Positions 22,851 to 33,576 of a stretch of DNA of 64,000 nucleotides are shown here, piece by piece (the stretch's first letter is position 1; the number at the start of each line of letters is the position of its first letter). A program made the translations under genes and the position numbers. Origin of the DNA: Massospora cicadina (lineage: Eukaryota > Entomophthoromycota > Entomophthoromycetes > Entomophthorales > Entomophthoraceae); the NCBI GenBank assembly GCA_022478985.1, contig JAKSZP010013596.1:1-64000 (forward strand), given 5' to 3'. The notes beneath the pieces were generated by a model. It saw only the letters and a list, made by a program, of their open reading frames with translations, ran no database searches and was not told the DNA's origin.

Positions 22851-24000
22851 GACCAGGTTGTGCATTTCACAGAGAGAGCTCACATAGTCCTTAGCAGCCG
22901 AAACTGCTGTGGAGAGTCATGGATCAATCTGGAATGAGGGGTTATACCCCAAAGTGGCCTTGAAGGGAGAAAAGTTGGTCGAGGAATGGGGGGGAGTTGT
23001 TGTACACAAACTGTGCTAGGGGTAGGTCCTTGGCCCTGGTGTCCTGCGAGGCCGTCACATAGCAGTGCAGATACTGCTCCAGTACCTGGTTTATCCGCTC
23101 AGTCTGCCCATCGGACTGAGGGTGGTAGGCAAAGATTGACAGGGCTTAAAGAGAAGGAGGGTCAACAGCTCTTCCAGAAACGGGCCATGAATGGGGGTCC
23201 CCTGTCACTCACTATCTCCTTGGGGAGACCAAACATGGCAAAGACATGGTTGACAAATAAATTTGTGATCTCCACTGCAGTAATAGAAGAGAGACAGGGG
23301 ATGAAGAGTGCCAACTTGGTAAACCGGTCTTGACTACCATTATGGCATCAGAACCACAGGAGGGTGGGAGCTCCATGATGAAATCCACTGAGACTGAGGT
23401 CCATGGCCCCTAAGCCTGCTGCAAGGGGCGCAACAGTTCCTTCTTTCCAGAGCGATCTGATTTTTCTTGGGTGCAGGTGACACAATGAGAGATCCAATCG
23501 GGAATATCCTTTGAGGACCCAGGCCAATTATAGGTTCTCTTTATGAGATCTGCACACTTTTTGATACTGGGATGACTGACAGTCTGGGGAACGTGGTGTT
23601 CCTCAATGACATGGCTGCGTAAGGAAGGAGGAACCCAAACCCAACCACAGAACCAGATTGTTCCATCCTGCAAGGTATATGGGGTTCTCTTACAGCTCAT
23701 GGACTCCAAGTCAACCAGAAGCTCAATTCCTTCAGGGCAGCAGGTTTGGAAAGTGAGGACACATGGGGGGAGCAGAGTGGCAGAGTCTACATCAGCAAAA
23801 GAAACAACCGGAGGAGCTAATAAGAGGATTTTGGAGGGGGGCACTACCATCATAAGATCCAATGGGTCCTCCTCCCCATTGGGGAATGGGGAGGGGTTAC
23901 AGCTGAACATGTCCAGAAAGACGTTCAGTGGGCCTTTGATGAATTTGTACTTAAACTGGAACTCACAGAGGTCTTGATACTTGCAGGTCTGCCGGTGACC
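22850..24000 (-). pseudogene. Integrase of element A (HHCC and catalytic core)
   Basis: The HHCC zinc-binding domain is clear in the frame 24105-23410: VIEEHHVPQTVSHPSIKKC followed by WISHCVTCTQEKSDRSGK. The catalytic core lies at about 22900-23400 but is split by frame changes; segments for the two Asp motifs can be read only in pieces on the minus strand. It is followed directly by the integrase tail and chromodomain. Non-functional as it stands. Confidence 0.7.
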
Positions 24001-25100
24001 TAACTTCTGAGGTTTATGGTAGTAGAGCAGAGCCTTATGTCCATACAAATGGTAACTTTGTGCAGGGCGCCCTGCAGGAGATATTGCCAGTGGGTGAGTG
24101 ACCATGTCACCGCCGCTAGCTCCTTATTGTATATTGGCCAAGCTTGCTTGGTTGCAGTAAACTTCTGGGAGTAATAGGCCACTGGGTGCTCAACTCCCTC
24201 ATACTCCTGCAACAGCACAGCACCCATGGCCACTGACGAGGCTTTGCAGGCCACTATGAAAGGCTGGGACATGTCAGCATGCCGCAGGACATGGGCTGTG
24301 ACAAACACCTCCTTGATACCCTCAAAGGCCTGCTGGCACTCGGGGGACTATTTAAAGGGGGCGTTCTTTCTGGTGAGGGGATGCAAAGGAGCTGCCAGCT
24401 GAGAAAGAGCGGGGGAAAATTTCCTCAAAAAGGTGACGGTGCCAAGAAAGCTGTGAAGCTGCTTTTTAGTGATTGGGTAGGCCAAGACTGAATGGCCTCC
24501 AGCTTGCTGGGGGGAATGGAATACTCATCCTTCAGGACAGGATTCCATAGGAAGGTAACCTCATCCCTAAAGAACTCGCACTTGGAGGGCTTTACAAATA
24601 GCTCTGCTTTGTGGATGGCTGTCACTACCACTTTGAGGTCCCTGACGTGTTGCTTGGGGGTGGGGGAATGGACCAGGATGTCGTTGATATAGGCCACTGC
24701 ACAAGAGAAACGCAAGTCCCCAAGCACATCATCAATAAGGCGTTAGAAGGTGGCTGGCGCATTCTTCAAGCCAAACGGCATCACCATGAACTGGAAAATC
24801 CCCCAGCGATTGTGGATAGCTGTGAGCTGCTCCTGTCCCCTCGACACTCTCACCTGATTGAAGACATTCACCAGGTCCAACTTTGAGAAGACATGAGACT
24901 TGGCGATGGCCTGTGCTATGCTCTTCTCTAAGGGCAAGGGGTATGGGTCTGGGACGGTGATGTTGTTAAGGTGTCCATAGTTGATGCAGGGGTGCAGGAA
25001 CCCATCTGCTTTCCTGGCAAAAACTATGGGGGAGGCGATCAGATAAGACTTCTTGATGAGCCACCCCTTCTCTACATGTCATCCAACCAACTGCCGAGAG
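24000..25100 (-). pseudogene. Reverse transcriptase and RNase H of element A, RT box mutated
   Basis: RT pieces on the minus strand: FARKADGFLHPCINYGHLNN at about 25000, then FSKLDLVNVFNQVRVSRGQ and MPFGLKNAPATF (24937-24743). An in-frame stop follows (expected FQRLI, CAA/CAG to TAA). The catalytic box at 24680-24691 reads YIND instead of YIDD, so the first of the two catalytic aspartates is Asn. RNase H follows (24308-24000): FIVACKASSVAMGAVLLQEY, with Lys-Ala where Asp-Ala is expected, then VEHPVAYYSQKF. Two catalytic Asp changes plus stops make this copy inactive. Confidence 0.85.
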
Positions 25101-25172
25101 CCCTATCTTCTTCCTCTGTATAGGGGTAGAGGGGGAAGTTGATCTTGACTAGGTCAACTGTCAAGTGGAACA

Positions 25173-25826
25173 TCAAGTCATACTCGGAGTGTGACGGGAG
25201 CTTGGATGCCAAGGACATGTCAAAGATGGCCATGTTGGGGCTAGGCAGGAGGGATAATCCGGAGGGAGGTCAGCTGGGATGGCATCCTGAGGGGCGATGG
25301 AACCAAGAGATGTACCCTGGGGAAGGTTTTTTAGCAAGGGAATCTCACCACTCAACTTAAGGTTTTTAAACAACAAGGAGTTGGTGGCAAGATCAATGTG
25401 AACTTGTTGGCGGCGCCACCAGCCCACCACCAAGATTACAGGGCAGAGCAAGTCCTGTACTGCAGAGAAATGGTTGGTGAATCCAAAGTCATGAACCAAG
25501 AAGTGCAATAGACGTTGGATGCGGTGGGACGTCATGGACTTGGATGAGGCGCCCAGGATGAAGGAAGCTTCGTCCATCGTTAGGTCCAGGGACTGTGCCA
25601 CACCAAGGTCAATGAAGTTACCCACCACTCCGGTGTCAAGCAGGGATTGCACTGTGATTACCCCTGGCTCCGAGGGAAAGGAAATGGGAAACAAGAAGTA
25701 TGCTTGATCTTCTTTATTGAGGTGAGTTAGCAAAAGGGCACCTGAGGAGGGGCCATAACCCAACATCAGGAGAGACTGGCCTGGGACCGTGGGGGTGGGG
25801 TGCGGCTGTTCTGGGTTCTCTACCAC
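25173..25826 (-). CDS. Protease region of element A (open frame)
   Basis: A 217-codon open frame holds the retropepsin-type aspartic protease: VQSLLDTGVVGNFIDLGVAQ, with the active-site D-T-G intact at about 25640. Downstream text includes HFSAVQDLLCPVILVVGWW. The N-terminal 50 residues are Pro-rich. The same layout occurs in D (LLETGATEKFI) and F (LVDTSSINNFI), showing that A, D and F are relatives. It leads directly into RT. Confidence 0.75.
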   Translation of the reverse strand: MVENPEQPHPTPTVPGQSLLMLGYGPSSGALLLTHLNKEDQAYFLFPISFPSEPGVITVQSLLDTGVVGNFIDLGVAQSLDLTMDEASFILGASSKSMTSHRIQRLLHFLVHDFGFTNHFSAVQDLLCPVILVVGWWRRQQVHIDLATNSLLFKNLKLSGEIPLLKNLPQGTSLGSIAPQDAIPADLPPDYPSCLAPTWPSLTCPWHPSSRHTPSMT

Positions 25827-26291
25827 TTCCTTGTCTCACATGGGAAGATGAGGGTTCATAAGCACACCCACTCCACTCCCTTCAGGAGGTGAGGTGGGTT
25901 CACCATGAGGGATGATTACATCACGCTGCGTGGACTCTAAACACTGAGGGCCCAACGATCCAGCCTCCTTATCTGGGCTGGGGGCCAGATTTACCATAAA
26001 CAAGGGTTACCCTGGGGGAAGTTAACTGAGGCAGGCACCTCATCTGAAGGGACAGGGGGAAACCCCAACCCTGTTGCACTCACCAATAGGTGGCGGTCTT
26101 CATTAGTGCTTGGCAAGGTGGAGACCAGCTCAGCTGAGCCAAACAGCAGGCCCAGAGGAACAAGGCCACCTCCCAGCAGGAGAAGATCAGGTCATGAAGG
26201 GAGAGCACGCTCAGAGTGAGGGCGTAGGCCAGCGCATTGCCCATCCCAGTGAGGAGGGCGGAGAAGGCTGAGACTAGTAGTCAGTTCATTA
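25827..26291 (-). other. Short leader between 5' LTR and protease of element A; gag not found
   Basis: Only 465 nt separate the 5' LTR from the protease frame. The minus strand reads a hydrophobic stretch (LLVSAFSALLTGMGNALAYA, then DLIFSCWEVALFLWACCLAQ) followed by Pro-rich text with stops. No capsid-like or CCHC sequence is present where gag would normally be. Confidence 0.6.
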
Positions 26292-27914
26292 TGTCACGGA
26301 TATGGCTAAGAAGAACTAGATTGGGCTCCCAGTTGGGGTGTGCGAGCACCCAGTAGAGGCCCCAGAATGCCAGAGGCATAGCAGTCCAGGCGACTAATAT
26401 AAGTGGGGATCTATGGGAAACATGAGGGAAGCAAACGTTCAGTAACGTACTGAAGGCCCCCAAGGCAAACCAGATGGTTGCGTTGGGGGCAACCCCAAGG
26501 GTGGGAGAGGCGGGGAGGACAACAACTCCTCCAGGGTTCACGGTTACTGGCCTTCAGGTTTCAAGTGGGGGGCTTGCATGCCAGCAGGAGGCGGCACAGA
26601 GGCTGCCACATTATTGGGAATGTGGGTAAAATTATGGTGAACTCCAAGAGAGGGGCTACAACTGAGCTTCCCTGAGGGGGACACTCTAGGTCCCACTGGT
26701 GGGCTGGGCCTGCAGCGGCAGGGGTGGCCATGGAGGCCAAACCCACGTGCAGTGGGCCAGGGACACCTTGGGGCTGCTCCAACTGGTAAGCAGTTCTGGC
26801 AGACTCAGTGCCCAAACGGATGGAAGGGCCTCCATGTAATGGATGCGTGGAAACAAACGGAGCAGTAGGTTCACCATCAGGGATGGGACAGATTATTGCA
26901 TTTGTGATCCTCTGCCACATGGTGGGATTGAGCGATCAGATAATCCAGTCAGCAAACATTAGGAAAAGGATTTGGGTGATGGCGCACATTGTCAGATCAA
27001 TTGACAAAATCATTTTTTAGTTGTGTTAAAACAGATGGAGAGTCCGCGGCAAACTGGGCTAATTATTGGATTTATTTTGATGAGAGGCAAAAAGAATGAA
27101 CTGACAACTGCCCTTGGTGGGGCCAGTTGTCTTTTAAATGGTGTGATAGGCATGGGGAAGTATCAGGGGATTGGTCATTTGGGGAATGGGAAAGGGATTT
27201 GGTTGGCTGGCTGGCTTGGAGGGGGTGAAAAGCGGCTCCTAATTCAGAAAAAGATTAAAAATTTTTAGCAAATTTCTCCATCTTCTTGAAACCGAGCCAA
27301 ATTGATACTCCAATATAGGTCCTGATGACTCGAATTGGCCTTTTTATGTGGCTAAGGCATTCCAGATTTGTCTTGGAAGGCAGGGATCATGGATTGGGTT
27401 CATTGCAATTTGGGATGATCCCACGATTGGGCGGCTCATACAATCCAAACTTCCTGGATCCATTTCAGAACGTGGGACTCAAGAATCTGATCCGTTCAGA
27501 GCCAGGTTTGCAATCTGAGCCATGTTCCAATCTAGCTTCCAAAGCAGGCCAGCCTGGACCGGCTCCCCCAGTCCAGAAATTACCAGCTGGGCTCTGACAT
27601 TGGGAATTTCCATTTTCACAATTTTTGGCCATAGCTTGCCTAGGAAGTGGGTGGCCTCAGGGCCCTCTCCTTGCCCCCTGATTTGAGCCATCTCCCTGCA
27701 GACCCCTTCTATCAATCCTACTAGTATTGAAGAGGAAGGAAGGGGTGGGAGTGGGATGGCTTTGGGGATGAAAGACGTCACCAAGCGCTCATCTATCACA
27801 TGGGCGAGGTCACCCAGCAGTGACAGAGGGTCCATGGGAGCCTTGGGGACCCTCTTCATCTGGAAAGGGTGCTGAACCCTATCCAGTTTCAAGGGCTGGT
27901 CCCCAAGACTTACA
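26292..27914 (-). repeat. 5' LTR of element A
   Basis: A 1623-nt LTR nearly identical to 20633-22245. Outer TSD GGTCA at 27915-27919. The inner end is ...CCGTGACA, followed on the minus strand by TAATGAACTGACTACTAG. That sequence is not the PBS used by elements B, C and E. Confidence 0.9.
27479..27892 (-). CDS. LTR-encoded ORFa of element A (5' LTR copy)
   Basis: An open frame of 137 codons starts 22 nt inside the LTR; the 3' LTR copy (22191-21658) stays open for 177 codons. It contains LLGDLAHVIDERL, a proline-rich IPLPPLPSSSILV stretch and LIEGVCREMAQIRGQGEGPE. No known domain is recognised. The solo LTR at 30270-31448 encodes the same start (QGDLTHVVDE), so the frame is shared by the family. 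It may be gag-like or a leader protein; the function is unknown. Related DNA alone could explain the shared text. Confidence 0.4.
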   Translation of the reverse strand: MKLDRVQHPFQMKRVPKAPMDPLSLLGDLAHVIDERLVTSFIPKAIPLPPLPSSSILVGLIEGVCREMAQIRGQGEGPEATHFLGKLWPKIVKMEIPNVRAQLVISGLGEPVQAGLLWKLDWNMAQIANLALNGSDS

Positions 27915-27919
27915 GGTCA

Positions 27920-28829
27920 GCCAGGAAACTTGGATTTTTAGGAACAGAAGGTAAAGAGGATTATGCAGGACCAAGTGCAATTGCAACAATTATCACACAA
28001 TCCTCAGATGAACCCCACCATATTTTACCCTAAGAAGTAATTGCAGTATCCAAGTATCTATTTTGAGTTTGAATTGAGAGTGGTTAGTTACTTTTCCTGG
28101 TGTGTCTGATACTAAATCAATAAGATACATAACATCCTTGAAAGGCAGCTGACAATAACCCAAGGGCTATTTTAATTAATTAATAAGTTAATTTTGGGAC
28201 ATTCCACATCTTGGGCTCTAACATATGACCAAATAAAGTACCACTAAGCCCAGAAAATTTGAGTTAAGAATGGAATAGGCAAACAAAACTGTATCTTAAC
28301 AAATAAATTTAGGAGATTAACTATCTAATCAGTATCATAATTGCCATAGTTAAAATTTTTAAATATGTCAAGATTCCAACATACAGATTGAGAATTGACA
28401 AGTCAACTATTAAACAATCTCACTCCTGTCTGGGAAATTCTTTGGGAGATAGATCAGAAAGGTTTAAGCCAGAACCTTTACATGCTCTAGAACCTGAGGA
28501 GATGCCTTCCAGATTGGCTCTCTGACTCCCTACACCTTGCAAAGGGTACCTCCAATCAATGCAGTCACATGGTAATTGGCAAAGGAGTCCAATGAGGCCC
28601 TCAATGATCAGTTGACCTGATATGATTTTTAAGATACTGATTGAAGGGATCCAAGGGGATTTTCTCATTGAAACATTTCATTCTGACCTATAAATGTTAA
28701 AACTATTTGATTATAAGAAGATAGCTTATAGATCCTTTTCACCAGCTTCTTTCACAGTTCCTCTTTTTTAAAACTTTGAGCCCCCTTTAAGCCTTGTATT
28801 ACAGTATAGAGTACTTATAAGCCAACAAA
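27920..28829 (+). repeat. Presumed 5' LTR (right part) of element B
   Basis: The sequence leads up to a PBS at 28832 and ends ...GCCAACA plus a four-base spacer, as LTR ends do. It directly follows the right target duplication of element A, which suggests that A is inserted in this LTR. No partner LTR was found in the window. Confidence 0.45.
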
Positions 28830-28831
28830 AG

Positions 28832-28849
28832 TGGTGCTCACTACAGGGG
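28832..28849 (+). other. tRNA primer-binding site of element B
   Basis: TGGTGCTCACTACAGGGG is identical over 18 nt to the PBS of element C (55353-55370). Confidence 0.8.
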
Positions 28850-30269
28850 CCTACAAGCTGTATACTGAAAACATCTATCATGAGAAATGGAGAATAATTC
28901 CAGTCAATAGAAGCAACCTTTAGATTGGCCAAGGAGTGTAACATGATAGATCAACTCTGCCCACTATGAGGTGGCTCCCTTGCATCCTGGAAGCTTGGGA
29001 TTTTGGGCCACATTTGAGATTACATTAACTTCCATTGATAAAACCCAATATCAAATTTATCTTGAAAATATCAACAATTATATAGCAGCTATTAAATGGG
29101 ACTACTCTGCGGGAGGACATTCTAGTCATACCCAAGATAGCACTGTACCATCTACAATGCAGGACTTGTACTACTCAGACCAAATGCCCTCATAAGAATT
29201 GATCCGAGGAGTCAAATGATAACTACAGAGTTTTGTTCATCTGGCCATTTACTATATCCTTCAGATAGTGGGAATGCGCTATCACAAAGTATCTCAACAG
29301 CTGGGCTTACACAAGCCATGCATTCAAATGTTGTAGATTTCAACAACGCTACCTACTTATTTTGTCCATAATATCTGGGATGCCATTTTAGACAAGCACT
29401 GACTAATCATTTAAGCCTGGAGCCACTCACTATGTTAGATAATATGATTTCTGGAAACCTTGAGGACCAGCTCTGTCAGAACGTACTACTCCTTAATGTC
29501 TTCTTGGGGTCACCGCCCCAACCGTTTAAAACCCTTCTTTGGGTGCTGTAACAACTCTATCAATAATTAACACTTCATTAAAGTGCCCCAGGGATTGAAG
29601 GACTAGAAGGTCCTGAAGGTCCCTGTGGGCCCCAAAGGCCATCTGGTTCCTTACTTCCAGCATCCAATGACCCAATGAGTCTTTGAAGTAAGTTATTTAA
29701 ACTTAAACTGCATCTTTATGGGATCATATAAGAAATGTAGCTTAAGGGTGCAATATCTATCTAGATGGATCACCATTGGATCCCATAGTCACACTCAACG
29801 CCTTTTCAGATGATATGGACAATCTTAGTACATTCACCAGGGTAACTTATGATCACCTCACTAATCTCAAGCACACATGTTGCTTTTATAAAACTCAACC
29901 AAATGGTTGCAAGAATCAACTCCTGCTTTAACATGCCAAGATTAAGCCCTTAAGGAGAAAATATAATTCAAGGATTCTGTTGCTTCCTAAATCAACACTA
30001 AGGAGAAGTTTAAAATAACTTGGAAGGGTTTTGCTGACAATTGGACCAGCAGGCTCCTTGGGATTATCTGGAGGCTGAGATTTTGAGAATTTATCTGTCC
30101 CTGCTTTCAACACACTCTCTACTACTATTATAGCTAATGTTAAACTTAAATTTTAGAGATATATCACCCCAGGTTAAGAAAGTATAGCCTCCTTCATATA
30201 TTCTTATGAGAGCTCTATGGAAGAATGAATGATCACCAAAAGATGAATCATAATCAATCTTTCCTGAAT
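28850..30269 (+). pseudogene. Element B gag, left part, with Gly-X-Y-like stretch
   Basis: This plus-strand gag remnant follows the PBS. It includes an acidic N-terminal part (TSIDKTQYQIYLENINNYIA at about 29025-29090) and a collagen-like stretch at 29589-29645 (APGIEGLEGPEGPCGPQRP). The minus-strand element at 1.6-8.6 kb has an equivalent stretch at 7030-7110, so the two belong to one broad family. The reading is cut at 30269 by a solo LTR and resumes at 31454. Stops are frequent. Confidence 0.6.
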
Positions 30270-31448
30270 TGTAAGTCAGGGAACATCCCCTTTGCATTGA
30301 TCAGGCGATTTTCCCATTCCTGAATAAGAAGGTTTAAAGAGGGTGGCTGTACCCCTCATCGCCCAGGGCGACCTCACCCATGTGGTAGATGAGTGCTGGG
30401 TAACAGCGCTCCCTCTGAAGATTCCTTCCATGGCCCCTGCGCTTGCCTCCACCAAACTAGTTCGCCATATTGAGGGAATCTACGCTAAAATAATTGGTAA
30501 CCATCTTCCACATGAGCAGGAGGTATTTTACAAAACTGTTGGCATCAAATCCTTATAATCAAAGCTGAAATGTCTGAATTCAATGGAAATAAGGTCCAAT
30601 GGGCGGAAAACTAATATTCAAACAAGGACAACTAGTGAATTATCAGCCAGAATCACAGATGACATTGAGTCATCAAGTAGTATTATCACTGATGCCAATG
30701 TTTCCTCAAAATTGTTGGGACAATCATGATGGTCAGAAACCCCTAGTTCAAGAATTGGGATTTGTACCTTATGCAATTCATTTGGCCAAATGAATGCTCC
30801 AGTGACCAGGCATTGGCGGGTTGGTCATCCTGAACCCGTTTCCAACCAATTGGGACCGCACCTATGTGGGTTGGCCCTGGGAAATTCCCATTGCCTGTCA
30901 GGCCAGACGCTGTCACACTAACTGATGTAAACGCATTCAAGCCTTGGTCCAGACATTTGTAAACAAACTGATAGTGACTCTGACTGCTTCCAAATCCTTT
31001 GATGTCAGTTCTAATTAGAATTATCCTCCCCCTTTCCCAAAAATTTGCCAGATTAGGTCAAATTTCAGGACCTCAATCCCTGCATTGACCTACCACCAAT
31101 TGAACACTATTTAGTCAGTTGCATCGCAATGAGAAAATTGTTGGTTGATTTACTTTTATTTACTTTTTAAATAAAACCCTTTACCCAATTTCAGTTTTAT
31201 GCTTAAAACTAAACCTCCCTTTCCACCTGTATTTCAACAACCCACAGGGTTCATGGCCATGTTCACCTAATACTTTACTAGGTGCTTATACATGATTATG
31301 GCTCATGGGCACTCAATGGTTAAATACCTTACTGGTTTCATAACCGTCATACCAGCAGCAGTGCCACTGGCGTTTGGGCTTGGCGTTTGTGTGCTTCAGC
31401 ACTTAAACTGGCAGGCTAGTCTAAAAATAACTTGCTGCTTTCCTGACA
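30270..31448 (+). mobile_element. Solo LTR of the element A family with TGAAT target duplication
   Basis: It starts TGTAAGTC and ends CCTGACA, the same ends as element A's LTR. It is flanked by TGAAT at 30265-30269 and 31449-31453. It shares GACCTCACCCATGTG-type text with A's LTR near the start and encodes the same two frames (QGDLTHVVDE at 30364; VPLAFGLGVCVLQHLNW at about 31355). It is shorter than A's LTR (1179 versus about 1615 nt) and more decayed. A solo LTR results from recombination between the two LTRs of a former full element. Confidence 0.85.
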
Positions 31449-31453
31449 TGAAT

Positions 31454-32160
31454 AACACAGCTTGCAAATTCATGACTCCCCATATAAAATATTGCCAAAT
31501 GTGAAATCAAGTCCGCACAGCTTTAATTATGGAGTTTGGCAGCAATCAGACCCTTACCAATCAAAAAACATTCATGGATATCCAAAGAACAAGATAAAGA
31601 GCCATATAGAATTTTCCAGTCAATATATGCCCAAGATTAGCCCATGTTTACAACTAACCAAATCACCCTAGATGCTATAACAGCAGTGATCTCCGCACTG
31701 GGATCTTATCATAAAAACAAACTACATATGATTGGATGCAAGAGTAACAATAACTGCATTTGATAGATCAAAGAGGCCCTTAATGAGATACTAACTTCCA
31801 CCTAGTTTGTAAGGCCTTTACCTCAGCCTCCACCAGGTAACCTTGTGTTCACGTGGTCAAGAATCAGAAGAATCTAAAGCCTCAATGTACTTATTGCAAT
31901 GGAATGCATTAATGCAATAATTGATGGAATAGACTTTCCAAGGAAGCGTGAAAAGGTCAGTCAGTGTAATGAACAAGGCTCCCAAGATCTTGATAATCAT
32001 CTTGACCTATGAAATCATACAATGAAGGAAAGCTTTCTCAAACCTCAGTCATACTAGGTTACATCAGAATCCCAAAAAACATGGCTCAAACAATACCCAA
32101 AGGTAAGTTTGAATTACGCCATGTTCACATGTTTAAGACTATAGCACATGGAGTGATACA
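31454..32160 (+). pseudogene. Element B gag, right part, with CCHC remnant
   Basis: This continues the gag split by the solo LTR. At 31886-31925 a zinc-knuckle remnant reads QCTYCNGMH-stop-CNN, matching the position and style of the CYYCKDH knuckle in the 1.6-8.6 kb element. Upstream text (FTSASTR, HVVKNQKNLKPQ) resembles the same gag. No pol of this element follows. Confidence 0.55.
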
Positions 32161-32179
32161 AAAAATTATTCCCTAGCAG

Positions 32180-32400
32180 GATGAGGTGTGGCAGATGCCC
32201 AATACGCCACCAGCCTCTGTCACCTGGTGGGCTTCACAGGGCTGCGCCATTTTGGCGCAAACCACCCTCAGCATTATTGTGGGTTGAGGCATAGTGAGCA
32301 ATTATGCCACACTAGCCTTAGAGTGTCTGTGCCTGCCAGATAAATGAGCTAATGCTCAAATGCTAGCCTATGGTCCCCAATGGAGAGGGTTCTAAGTACT
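32180..32400 (+). pseudogene. Protease-like fragment of an A/D-type Ty3 element
   Basis: A GC-richer island reads TTLSIIVG-stop-GIVSNYATLALECLCLP. It aligns with the protease of elements A and D (DTGVVGNFIDLGVAQSLDL). The DTG triplet is lost, partly to an in-frame TGA. It is isolated: no RT follows. Confidence 0.45.
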
Positions 32401-32519
32401 CTCAGTCCTGTGGTCCTTTGGTTTTTTTTCATCACAGCTTGATCATGATGTGCAACCACCATCACAGCATTCTGGAACTGTAGCTCCCCTCCTTGGCCAG
32501 CCATGCCAGGAATCAAAAT

Positions 32520-33576
32520 ATGATAAGTTTTAATAAATCAATTTAAAATGCCAGAATAATCAAGCTTGGGCTTTATTTTGAAGAAGAACCAAAATAGATA
32601 GAATTTGTAAGTGAGTAAAGGGTGAATGCATCCTCACTTGATAAATAGAAGTCCAGCAATATCTACAAAGGTTAATAATAAATCAGGTGTCAGAAAGGCT
32701 TAACAAATGCCAGCATTCCAACATCCGTCTGCCAGTGTATCAAGGGAACCTAAATTATTAAAAATATGCCAGACATAAATATTTAATAAAATCATTTAAA
32801 ATGCATTGACTCAAAAAAAGTCAAGTCAGAAAATTAGAAACAAAACCATCATCATAGTGGTTGTCCTAAGTCCTGACCTTAGAAAATTCATGTAAAATCG
32901 CCAATCATTACATCACCCCTTCAAAAACCGAGATCCTTGTATGCACCAACCAGAGCCTCTGAGAAATTTAATTGTGGTCAAACGATTTTTCCAACTGGTG
33001 ACTTTGTGGGAAGGGAAGCTTAAAGGAAATCAACTAGAAATATAGGGCTCCTGAAAAGTGTCAAAGTTCCCCCTGGAGGTCCCCTGATGGGTGCTTGATG
33101 TTACAGCTAGTGACATATTTCCTGTAATTAACCTCCCCTCAAAAGCCAAGTCCAAAAGCCCTTGGGGCAAAGACCAGAACTCCTAAGGGTCACTGATGAT
33201 CTCTCTGAGGTCAATGACAAAAAATGGGTTTTGGGCTTTGCCAGCCAAGGATGAGGAAAATGGCTCATATGAGGCAAAAAACCAGGCGGGAATTGAACTT
33301 AAAACACAGAAAATTACATAATATGATGCTACAAAATCTGGCCAAATTTGATTTTTTTTTGATTTATTGAAGAACGAAGAATTTGTGGCTCAGATAAGAT
33401 TTCAATAACCATTTGAAACCTTTGTGAATCATTCTCCTTTAAATTAAGTCCCAAGCTGAGAAAGCTTTGCTTTTCTCAGATACTCTGATCATCTAATAAA
33501 ATTTAGAAATTTTTGGTCAAGTTTCCTGCAAGTTTTTTTTGGTTATTTTTAACAAAATACACCTCTCAGAAGCTCT
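32520..33576 (+). other. Unresolved AT-rich region, possible 5' LTR of element D
   Basis: No coding frame was found. Its position directly before the D leader and text such as AATAAAATT suggest an LTR, but D has no 3' LTR in the window for comparison. Confidence 0.3.

Larger units (their letters stand above)
20633..27914 (-). mobile_element. Element A: complete Ty3/gypsy chromovirus with 1.6-kb LTRs
   Basis: The element has two very similar LTRs (20633-22245 and 26292-27914), TG...CA ends (TGTAAGTC to TGACA on the minus strand) and a 5-bp target duplication GGTCA at 20628-20632 and 27915-27919. The 4.05-kb internal region carries, on the minus strand, protease, RT, RNase H, integrase and a chromodomain, then a polypurine tract. 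There is no recognisable conventional gag: only about 465 nt separate the 5' LTR from the protease. It is the youngest-looking LTR element here by LTR similarity, but pol is broken by stops and the RT active site is mutated. Confidence 0.9.
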
